Shown: piece by piece, positions 6,774 through 12,299 of the stretch | Position numbering within the stretch: position 1 is the stretch's first letter | Layout: each line of letters starts with the position of its first letter | Virus record (IMG/VR): IMGVR_UViG_3300013307_000038 | Location: 1 to 31,572 of that record | Length of the DNA: 31,572 bases | Direction: 5' to 3' (one strand) | Origin: a virus | Position numbers and translations under genes: made by a program | Notes under the pieces: generated by a model | What the model was told of the DNA's origin: nothing | Database searches by the model: none | What the model saw: only the letters and a program-made list of their open reading frames with translations

Positions 6774-7558
6774 AGTTCGGCGAGCTGATGAAGGTCCACA
6801 AGCCGGACCTGGTGATCAGCAAGAGATACGACGCCTGGGTGCAGAAGAACTCCAACCCGGTGTACAGCGAGGAGGCGCTGCGGTTCGGTGTCGAAGCCCT
6901 GGCTGCGCAAGCCACACCCCGAGACCGAAGAGGGACCGTCAGCGCCTCCTCTTCGGGGAAGTGTATGAGGCGGCAGCAGTTCACCTACATCGGCATGCCC
7001 GAGATGTTGTTCAGCGCCAAGACCTCAGCGATCTTGCAGAACGGCACCTTCATGCACATCCGCTGGCAGATGGCTGGGCTCACCGAAGGCTTCATCCGTG
7101 AAGCAGAAGTACCAGTGCCCAGGAACAACAGCCTCAAGTTGAGCGGCACGATGGATGCCATCGCCTACGACGGCTCGATCATCGAACTGAAGAGCGCGAA
7201 CTCTGGCTCGTTTGGGCGGGTGGTGACCTTCAACGAGCCCCTGCACGGCCACGACATGCAGCTCGGGACCTACATGATGGTCACCGGTGCGGAGAAGGGC
7301 GTGCTGCTCTACGAGAACAAGGACACCCAGGAGTACAAGGAGATCGTGATCACCGCTGACCAGGTGCAGACGGTGATGATCACCCGCAAGCTCGAAGAGC
7401 TGTGGCAAGAGATCAGCATCGAGCGGCTGGCTGAGCCCCTAGGAGCGGCGTACGAAGCCAAGGCTCCCTGTTCCACCTGCCCGTTCCGAGACAACTGCCT
7501 GCTGGTGAAGGACTGGGACCACGCCAAGGAGATTGCTGATGCCCACCGTGAAGGTTAA
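6770..7558 (+). CDS. Cas4/RecB-like Fe-S exonuclease
   Basis: The protein has 262 residues. The PD-(D/E)xK nuclease core is visible: H96, D129 (SGTMDA), E139-x-K141 and the RecB motif Q164 (HDMQLGTY). Cys65 upstream of the core and C234, C237 and C243 at the C-terminus form the four-cysteine pattern that holds a [4Fe-4S] cluster in Cas4 and AddB-type nucleases. Members cut ssDNA ends; in phages they usually serve recombination or replication. No Cas1, Cas2 or repeat array is seen, so a CRISPR role is not supported here. The gene starts at an ATGA overlap with good SD (GGAAGG), and its end overlaps the next gene by 20 nt. Confidence 0.85.
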   Translation: MKFGELMKVHKPDLVISKRYDAWVQKNSNPVYSEEALRFGVEALAAQATPRDRRGTVSASSSGKCMRRQQFTYIGMPEMLFSAKTSAILQNGTFMHIRWQMAGLTEGFIREAEVPVPRNNSLKLSGTMDAIAYDGSIIELKSANSGSFGRVVTFNEPLHGHDMQLGTYMMVTGAEKGVLLYENKDTQEYKEIVITADQVQTVMITRKLEELWQEISIERLAEPLGAAYEAKAPCSTCPFRDNCLLVKDWDHAKEIADAHREG

Positions 7559-7733
7559 GTACGACAAGGACGAGTACTACCCGTACTACTGCCCGCTGCC
7601 AGTGGACTACCAGCATCCCTACGGCGAGATCGAGATCACCGAGTTGATGTACGCCCGCTGGGTGGATGCATTGGAGAAGTTCAACCAGATCCAGAAAGAG
7701 ATCGGGGAGATTGTGGATGCGAGTCGTGCCTGA
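7539..7733 (+). CDS. Hypothetical small protein
   Basis: This 64-residue protein is Tyr-rich in its first half (KYDKDEYYPYYCPLPVDY) and helical in the second. ATG 7539 follows AAGGAGA with ideal spacing. It starts 20 nt inside the Cas4-like gene and overlaps the next gene by 17 nt. No family is recognised. The repeated aromatic residues and the acidic-basic mix suggest a small partner-binding protein, which is inference. Confidence 0.65.
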   Translation: MPTVKVKYDKDEYYPYYCPLPVDYQHPYGEIEITELMYARWVDALEKFNQIQKEIGEIVDASRA

Positions 7734-8133
7734 CCAGAAGGTCGTACACCCCTCTCAGGTGCAGTTCGGGCGCACGCTCACCGATGTACCAGTGGGCTCG
7801 GACCTGCCCAGTCCTGAGGAGATCCAAGACGAACTCCTGTACTACTGCGACGTGCTGTTGGGCCGGATTCCACCGCCCATCGACAACGTCTACCTGACCC
7901 AGCAGGAGGTGGCTACGGCGTACCTGGCGCGGGCTGCCGAACTGGAGATGAAGATCCTCTGGGAGGAGCAGAACCACCGGGTGATCCGTGGTCACATCCT
8001 CAACCGGATGCGCACCGGCCAGATCCGGACCTTCATCGAGATGGCCAAGAAGGTCGCTGACGCAGGTAGTCGGCGGCTGACCCAAGAGGTGCTGCTCAAC
8101 GACCAGCGATACGACTCAGGAGACCGTGGATGA
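7717..8133 (+). CDS. Hypothetical helical protein
   Basis: The protein has 138 residues from ATG 7717, preceded by GGGGAGA at about 6 nt. After a short N-terminus (VHPSQVQFG), the body is almost entirely helical, including PSPEEIQDELLYYCDVLLG, an Ala-rich helix near residues 66-90 and a basic segment (RGHILNRMRTGQIRTFIEMAKK). That pattern would suit a DNA- or nucleoprotein-associated accessory. I do not recognise the family. It overlaps the following HTH gene by 4 nt. Confidence 0.65.
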   Translation: MRVVPDQKVVHPSQVQFGRTLTDVPVGSDLPSPEEIQDELLYYCDVLLGRIPPPIDNVYLTQQEVATAYLARAAELEMKILWEEQNHRVIRGHILNRMRTGQIRTFIEMAKKVADAGSRRLTQEVLLNDQRYDSGDRG

Positions 8134-8363
8134 CGATGAGCAACAGCGAGGCCAGGAAGCGCTTCGCTGACATCAAGAGCTTGCAGGAAGAGGCTGAAGA
8201 CGAACTGTTCACCGTCCGCCAAGAGCGCGCGTTGTTGAAGGAGAAGTACCACGCGGCCTTGGCCAAAGGCGCTGAAGCAGGAATGAGCAATCGCAAGATG
8301 GGCGAGATCGTCGGCGTGAGTGAAGCTGCGATCCGGATGTACAGGAAGAGGAACGGACTGTGA
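8130..8363 (+). CDS. Small coiled-coil plus HTH protein (copy 1)
   Basis: The protein has 77 residues. Residues 7-45 form a charged coiled coil, and residues 52-73 (SNRKMGEIVGVSEAAIRMYR) form a helix-turn-helix. It is probably a small DNA-binding regulator that dimerises through its coil. ATG 8130 follows AGGAGA and overlaps the upstream stop; ATG 8136 is an alternative. The next gene has the same layout, suggesting an old duplication. Confidence 0.7.
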   Translation: MTMSNSEARKRFADIKSLQEEAEDELFTVRQERALLKEKYHAALAKGAEAGMSNRKMGEIVGVSEAAIRMYRKRNGL

Positions 8364-8602
8364 GCCACAAGATCGACACCGAGAACCTGACCGAGGAAGA
8401 GCGGCTGATCATCGATGAGGTCAAGAAGGCGAAGTACGAGCTGAAGCTAGCTCAGCACGAGTACAGCCAGCTCCTGGGTGAAGCATCGCGCAAGGTGCAC
8501 TACAAGAAGATCGCCGCGCACACCTCCCAGAGTGATGGCGCGGTACGGATGCAGTTACGACGGATCGAACACGGGAAGCTCGGCCTCCCGATGCCCCAAT
8601 AG
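8360..8602 (+). CDS. Small coiled-coil plus HTH protein (copy 2)
   Basis: The protein has 80 residues and starts with GTG at an overlap with copy 1. Residues 11-42 form a charged helix, and residues 47-70 (HYKKIAAHTSQSDGAVRMQL) form the helix-turn-helix. Domain order, spacing and the AIRM/AVRM recognition-helix start resemble the preceding gene, although overall identity is low. It is probably a DNA-binding regulator, perhaps able to pair with copy 1. A perfect AGGAGGT site for the following gene begins at 8601, at its stop. Confidence 0.7.
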   Translation: MSHKIDTENLTEEERLIIDEVKKAKYELKLAQHEYSQLLGEASRKVHYKKIAAHTSQSDGAVRMQLRRIEHGKLGLPMPQ

Positions 8603-8612
8603 GAGGTGCGCG

Positions 8613-8828
8613 ATGAATCTCCTCAAAGTCGCCGACGCAGTCTGGATCAACCCCAACGATGTCAGCCGCGTGGAGTGGGCAAGCCACGCCCCGGTGATCA
8701 TCATGACCAGCCAAGCCCGTGTCCCCGCGACGAGTTTTGGCGTAGAGACCGGCGCGGTAGTTCCAATAGCGAAGATCAACGAGTGCATGAACACGCTGGC
8801 CAACGCGATTATCAAAAGCAGCTCGTGA
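8613..8828 (+). CDS. Hypothetical small protein
   Basis: The protein has 71 residues from ATG 8613, which follows AGGAGGT by 6 nt, one of the best ribosome sites in the window. The sequence is mixed: a strand-rich first part (VWINPNDVSRVEW, PVIIMTS) and a final helix (INECMNTLANAIIKS). There is no membrane segment and no known motif. The stop overlaps the next GTG start by 4 nt. Strong initiation within a coupled operon suggests it is needed in larger amounts than its neighbours. Confidence 0.7.
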   Translation: MNLLKVADAVWINPNDVSRVEWASHAPVIIMTSQARVPATSFGVETGAVVPIAKINECMNTLANAIIKSSS

Positions 8829-9037
8829 AGATCACTCCTACAGAGGTGGAGACCAGAGCCACCCAGCGCGAGAAGGTACTGACCGCACTGAAGGGTGGAC
8901 CGATCAGCAACTACGAGCTGATCAAGATCTGCCAGCGGTTCGGCGCGAGGATTCATGAACTACGCGAAGAAGGTCATGTGATCACCACGCGCAAGATCAA
9001 CGCGACAAAGACCCTCTATACCTATGGAGGGGAGTAG
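8825..9037 (+). CDS. Winged-helix HTH protein
   Basis: The protein has 70 residues. Almost the whole chain forms a winged helix: QREKVLTALKGGPISNYELI, then ICQRFGARIHELREEGHVITT, the pattern of small phage winged-helix proteins in which the recognition helix precedes the LR-x-x-G wing. It is probably a DNA-binding regulator. It starts with GTG overlapping the previous stop and is the last gene of the early small-gene block before a 68-nt gap. Confidence 0.7.
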   Translation: MKITPTEVETRATQREKVLTALKGGPISNYELIKICQRFGARIHELREEGHVITTRKINATKTLYTYGGE

Positions 9038-9105
9038 GCTGCTAAGCAGTACACCAAGCACTGACACCACAAACCGTACACATTACAAAGGGGTGTGCTA
9101 AGGAT
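9038..9105 (+). promoter_or_regulatory. Intergenic gap with weak promoter-like element
   Basis: This 68-nt gap is lower in GC than its surroundings. It holds a short palindrome CTGCT-A-AGCAG (9039-9049), a CTGACA box (9061-9066) and TTACAA (9083-9088) at 16-nt spacing, plus AAAGGGG (9087-9093) that may serve as ribosome site for the resolvase gene. The promoter matches are weak. Confidence 0.25.
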
Positions 9106-9636
9106 GTGAGTAGGGTGCGTGTTGTAGGCGTAGATCTCGGCACCAGGAAAGCTTCAGTAGCTCAGTTCCACATTGATGCGCGTGGAGTGATCAGGCTCTA
9201 CGACGTGACTACGTTCTATGTTCACCCAGCAGTGCGCCCAAAGGAACTCGCCACGCTGACAACCACGATGATTGATGCCTGCAAGGGCGCGAACTACGTG
9301 TTCATCGAGGAGCCCTTGGTAGGGCGCGGCGTGAAGGCCTCGATGCAGATCAGCCAGGTGGCAGGAGCAGTGATGGCGATGCTGGGCAACCACGGCATCC
9401 ACACCGAGCTGGTGAACGTGAAGACGTGGAAGAAGGACATCTGCGGGAACGGAAACGCCAGCAAGGAAGATGTCGATATGTGGTTATCTACCACACACCC
9501 GTCGTACGCTGAGGCCTGTGGAGACGACCGACATCGCCAGGACAACGTCGATGCCTGCTGTATCGGCCTGTTCGGAGTCGCCACCCTTGAACGGGCAAAC
9601 CACGGCCTCTTGGAAGACGTTAGATCAGTTCCTTGA
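9106..9636 (+). CDS. RuvC-like Holliday junction resolvase
   Basis: The protein has 176 residues. The RNase H-type fold is shown by VVGVDLGTRKAS (D10), YVFIEEP (E68/E69) and RQDNVDA (D146, D149), the four acidic residues of RuvC-type resolvases. KTWKKDICGNGNASKEDV matches the conserved loop before the last motif. It should cut Holliday or branched DNA during recombination or before packaging. The start may be GTG 9106 or GTG 9118; AAAGGGG lies 12 nt before the first. Codons here are less GC-rich than in neighbouring genes. The stop lies at the base of a 12-bp-arm hairpin. Confidence 0.85.
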   Translation: MSRVRVVGVDLGTRKASVAQFHIDARGVIRLYDVTTFYVHPAVRPKELATLTTTMIDACKGANYVFIEEPLVGRGVKASMQISQVAGAVMAMLGNHGIHTELVNVKTWKKDICGNGNASKEDVDMWLSTTHPSYAEACGDDRHRQDNVDACCIGLFGVATLERANHGLLEDVRSVP

Positions 9637-10162
9637 ACCCAACGCTCGCGAGCACTCAACCCTCGACACGGAGCGTTGGGTTTCCTATTCCCTAGAGGAC
9701 CTGTACCCGGCCTGGCAGAAGCAGGCGCACTGCGCGGGCACTGGGGTGAACAACTACTTCGGCGACGAAGAGCAGCAACCCACGATGAGCATCAAGCAGG
9801 TGCGCAACGCCGCGAAGCTGTGTGATGTGTGTCCTGTGTTCACAGAGTGCCTACGCTGGTCACTAGAGATGCGTGAGGAGTACGGCGTCTGGGCGGGTAC
9901 CTCTGGGCGTGTACGACGACGGATCTTCGCGCTACTGGACAACGACGAGACGACCGTCGATGACGTGATCGAGGTGTTCCTCAATGGTGGAGGAGAACGG
10001 TTCCGCTCCGAAGCCGCGTATGCGGCCAGTGTCGAGCGCGGACGACGAGCCGAAGGTGAAGACGCCTCGGGGTGGTGCGAGTGGCCTAGAGAAGAAGCCC
10101 GTGGAAGGCCGCGTGGTGGACTCGATAGGAGTAGCGGCCTTCAAGCTGCGGCTGGAGGGTAA
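9587..10162 (+). CDS. WhiB-family Fe-S regulator with AT-hook-like tail
   Basis: From TTG 9587 (GGAG nine nt upstream) the protein has 191 residues; ATG 9551 is an alternative. The WhiB signature is clear: C49, C79, C82 and C88 (C-x2-C-x5-C in LCDVCPVFTEC), which bind a [4Fe-4S] cluster, then YGVWAGTS, the turn that contacts sigma factor. Such proteins are limited to actinobacteria and their phages and control transcription. At residues 172-178 the tail has RGRPRGG, a canonical AT-hook core as in the host WhiB7 type. This tail is encoded in a 179-nt overlap with the terminase small-subunit gene. The first 50 nt overlap the resolvase, and a terminator-like hairpin lies inside the 5' coding part. 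Confidence 0.75.
   Translation: MNGQTTASWKTLDQFLEPNAREHSTLDTERWVSYSLEDLYPAWQKQAHCAGTGVNNYFGDEEQQPTMSIKQVRNAAKLCDVCPVFTECLRWSLEMREEYGVWAGTSGRVRRRIFALLDNDETTVDDVIEVFLNGGGERFRSEAAYAASVERGRRAEGEDASGWCEWPREEARGRPRGGLDRSSGLQAAAGG
9636..9682 (+). terminator. Perfect 12-bp-arm hairpin after resolvase stop
   Basis: Arms AACCCAACGCTC (9636-9647) and 9671-9682 are exact reverse complements with a 23-nt loop, followed by TCC. The left arm begins on the last base of the resolvase stop codon, the usual place of an intrinsic terminator. It also lies within the likely 5' coding part of the WhiB gene, so it may act as an attenuator for it. Confidence 0.7.
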
Positions 10163-10508
10163 GCGGCTGTGGGAGATCGCTGAGATCCTCGATGTCACCG
10201 AGAACGAGGTCGAGCTGGCGATCAACAGCCGGATGAAGACCGAACGCGCCCTGATCACCTCAGGTGAGCGCGAAGGGATCATCGCGCTACAGGATGCGCG
10301 TTACGAAGCGATGATCGCAGCCCACTGGCCCGCAGCCATGATGGGCGATGACAAGAGCAGCGCGATCATCCTCAAGACGATGCACCAGAAGGAGCAGCTC
10401 CTCCAGCTCGCAGCTCTGGACCCGGAGACCTCCCAGCGCACGGTCCTTGTGATCGGCGGCAAGGAGGCGGATTACGTCCGGGCGCTGAAGGAGGCATCCG
10501 GGCAATGA
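9984..10508 (+). CDS. Candidate terminase small subunit
   Basis: The protein has 174 residues. The first 45 or so are charged, Pro-rich and probably disordered. Residues 55-84 (LRLEGKRLWEIAEILDVTEN and on) form a helix-turn-helix. A helical part follows with EGIIALQDARYEAMIAAHWPAAMMGDDKSSAIILKTM-type spacing, the pattern of phage small terminases that recognise DNA and assemble the packaging motor. GAGGTG lies 7 nt before ATG 9984. Residues 1-59 are encoded on DNA that also encodes the WhiB tail. The large subunit is about 10.5 kb downstream, which is unusual. It could instead be a regulatory HTH protein. Confidence 0.6.
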   Translation: MVEENGSAPKPRMRPVSSADDEPKVKTPRGGASGLEKKPVEGRVVDSIGVAAFKLRLEGKRLWEIAEILDVTENEVELAINSRMKTERALITSGEREGIIALQDARYEAMIAAHWPAAMMGDDKSSAIILKTMHQKEQLLQLAALDPETSQRTVLVIGGKEADYVRALKEASGQ

Positions 10509-11086
10509 CCCTTGTATCCGAAGCAGGCGCGTTCATTCAGGCGATGGCCTGGCCTCGGATCTATCACCTGGACTGGCCGCGTTGGAAGCACGAAGAGAAC
10601 AGCATCCAGGGGATCGGTCTAGCCAAGCGGCTGGGATTCACCGGGATCGACCTGGACCTGCTGATCACCAAAGACAGCGTGATCGTGGTCTGTCACTGGC
10701 ACCGACCACAGCTCAAGGACAACTTCTTCGACCCGCACCATCGGATTGCGGTGCGTAGGGCTGTGGAGCAGTTGACCTGGGCTGAGCTACAGACGCTGCG
10801 CTCCAAGGACCATGATCATCACTACCGGATCATCCGGGTGGAGCGTGCCCTGGCTGAATGTGCACGGCGCAGGATCAAGCCGGTCCTCGAACCCAAGGAC
10901 GACAAGCGCTTCGAGCAGGACTGGCCGTGGGTGGTCATCGTGGCCTACGCGCGTCAGCTCGGGATCTTGAACCGGGTCTATGTGTACTCGATCCGCAACC
11001 TGAACACCCCAGGTGCTGGCGTACGCCGGGTAGCAGCGGCGCGTAAGAACGGCATCCCGATCCGACACAGCAAGGTGATCCATTGA
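10505..11086 (+). CDS. Glycerophosphodiester phosphodiesterase-like protein
   Basis: The protein has 193 residues. Residues 30-65 (EENSIQGIGLAKRLGFTGID, then LDLLITKDSVIVVCHW) match the core of GDPD enzymes: an EN pair, an acidic D-x-D in place of E-x-D, TKD and the second catalytic His at H64. The usual first catalytic HRG motif is not present; H21 is the only candidate. The rest continues as a TIM-barrel-like alternation ending in GIPIRHSKVIH. A full enzyme hydrolyses glycerophosphodiesters and may attack teichoic acid-like polymers. Given the missing motif and a place among tail genes, it may bind or modify cell-envelope glycans. ATG 10505 follows AAGGAGG and overlaps the previous stop. 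Confidence 0.6.
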   Translation: MTLVSEAGAFIQAMAWPRIYHLDWPRWKHEENSIQGIGLAKRLGFTGIDLDLLITKDSVIVVCHWHRPQLKDNFFDPHHRIAVRRAVEQLTWAELQTLRSKDHDHHYRIIRVERALAECARRRIKPVLEPKDDKRFEQDWPWVVIVAYARQLGILNRVYVYSIRNLNTPGAGVRRVAAARKNGIPIRHSKVIH

Positions 11087-11196
11087 TGGGCGCGATAGAG
11101 GACATGCAGGAACGATTCCGGGAGATGCTGGCCGAGTGGGACCGAGACCCTGGACAGGGCCGCGATACTGAAGCTGAAGGCAAGCGAGAGGACTAG
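11086..11196 (+). CDS. 36-residue acidic peptide
   Basis: ATG 11086 overlaps the previous TGA by one base and follows AAGGTG by 8 nt. The peptide is one amphipathic helix (MGAIEDMQERFREMLAEW) with an acidic/Arg tail. The next GTG begins three bases after its stop, so it fills the gap exactly and is probably translated. The function is unknown. Confidence 0.5.
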   Translation: MGAIEDMQERFREMLAEWDRDPGQGRDTEAEGKRED

Positions 11197-11199
11197 GCC

Positions 11200-11586
11200 G
11201 TGACCGCTGCATCGGTGCCCTTGGACATTGACCAGGGTGAGGACTGGACGTGTCAGATCGTCTGGACCGACAACTTCGATGAGCCCCAGGCCCTGATCGC
11301 GCCCGCGCGGATGGACATCAAGGCCCAAGATGGATCAGTGGTCTACACCCTGGAGACCAACCCAGACATCCCTGAAGGGGAGATCCCGCAGATCGCGCTC
11401 AGTGAGACTACTGGGTTGATCCAGCTTCACATCCCCAAGGAAGCCACCATCGCGCTCGCGCCTGGCAACTACATCTACGACCTGTTCGTCACCGTCAACG
11501 ACGGGGACACCTACGCAGGTGACCAGACCTCGCGGCTGATCGTCGGTACAGTCACCGTGAACAAGCGCGTCACCATGATGACCTAG
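11200..11586 (+). CDS. Small beta-sandwich tail-associated protein
   Basis: The protein has 128 residues and is almost wholly beta-strand in character. It starts with SVPLDIDQGEDWTCQIVW, has a central TGLIQLHIP segment and continues with PGNYIYDLFVTVNDG and a final strand pair. This arrangement resembles the small beta-sandwich proteins (LtfC/gp6 type) found next to tail-fibre genes in actinophages. GTG 11200 has AGAGGA upstream at good spacing. It is probably a virion or tail-tip component just before the fibre genes. The family link is from memory of the pattern, not a search. Confidence 0.6.
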   Translation: MTAASVPLDIDQGEDWTCQIVWTDNFDEPQALIAPARMDIKAQDGSVVYTLETNPDIPEGEIPQIALSETTGLIQLHIPKEATIALAPGNYIYDLFVTVNDGDTYAGDQTSRLIVGTVTVNKRVTMMT

Positions 11587-11594
11587 GGGATCTG

Positions 11595-12290
11595 ATGGCT
11601 AACCAAGTACGGCTCATCAACGGTGGCGCGATCCAGGTCCGCACCGGCATTCTGCAAGGCGTGGGTCCGCAAGGACCTCGTGGTCTGGTTGGTCCTTCTG
11701 GGCCGATGGGCGATCCCGGTCCTGCTGGTCCGGTTGGCCCTCCAGGCTCGATCACCGAGGTCAGCTCCAAGTTCAAGGTCTCATCCCCGCAGTCGATCAC
11801 CGCTGACACTGACACGCAGGTGTCGTTCGCTGACGTGACCTTTGATGACCTGTCTGCGCACAGTTCTTCCGTGAACTTCGTCCTCCATGAGGTCGGCGAC
11901 TACCTGATCACCGCTTGGGTGAAGATGGAGAAGCCCTCCAACGATGGTGATGGGCTGCGCGCGCTGTGGGTCACTAGCGAGACCAACGGCACCCTGGTTC
12001 GCCATCAGACGCTGGCGGTGGCCGATGACGCCACCTACATCAACCTCAACACGGTGCATCGCTCCACCGTGGTCGATGAGGTTCTGCACGTCTCCTGCCG
12101 CTCAGGAGATGACCTGGCGCTGGCACTTTCAGACGGCGCGCTCACATTCACCCGCACAGGCTCGGGCCCTGTCGGCGCAACTGGTCCGATGGGTCCTGCT
12201 GGCCCTGTCGGTCCCGCTGGTCCTACTGGTCCTACAGGCCCTGCTGGTACGCCAGGCACGTACACCACGTACGGCGACATCCACAGCTAA
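11595..12290 (+). CDS. Collagen-like / C1q-like minor tail protein
   Basis: The protein has 231 residues in three parts. Residues 22-51 hold ten Gly-X-Y triplets rich in Pro. Residues 55-185 form a jelly-roll-like domain similar to C1q/TNF domains (VSFADVTFDD, GDYLITAWVKM, LHVSCRSGDDLALAL). Residues 191-221 hold a second block of ten Gly-X-Y triplets. Collagen-like segments make trimers without host hydroxylation in phage fibres, so this is likely a trimeric fibre or appendage with the globular domain in the middle. AGGGGAT precedes ATG 11595. It lies between the small beta-sandwich gene and the large fibre gene, supporting a tail-tip role. Confidence 0.8.
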   Translation: MANQVRLINGGAIQVRTGILQGVGPQGPRGLVGPSGPMGDPGPAGPVGPPGSITEVSSKFKVSSPQSITADTDTQVSFADVTFDDLSAHSSSVNFVLHEVGDYLITAWVKMEKPSNDGDGLRALWVTSETNGTLVRHQTLAVADDATYINLNTVHRSTVVDEVLHVSCRSGDDLALALSDGALTFTRTGSGPVGATGPMGPAGPVGPAGPTGPTGPAGTPGTYTTYGDIHS

Positions 12291-12299
12291 GGACTGCTC

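Noticed and set aside
6770-7558. CRISPR locus around the Cas4-like gene
   Set aside because: No direct-repeat array and no Cas1 or Cas2 are present within the window.
12035-12280. Antisense Gly-Pro-rich frame opposite the collagen-like gene
   Set aside because: The reverse complement of Gly-X-Pro codons again reads as Gly/Pro. The + strand frame has the ribosome site and neighbours.
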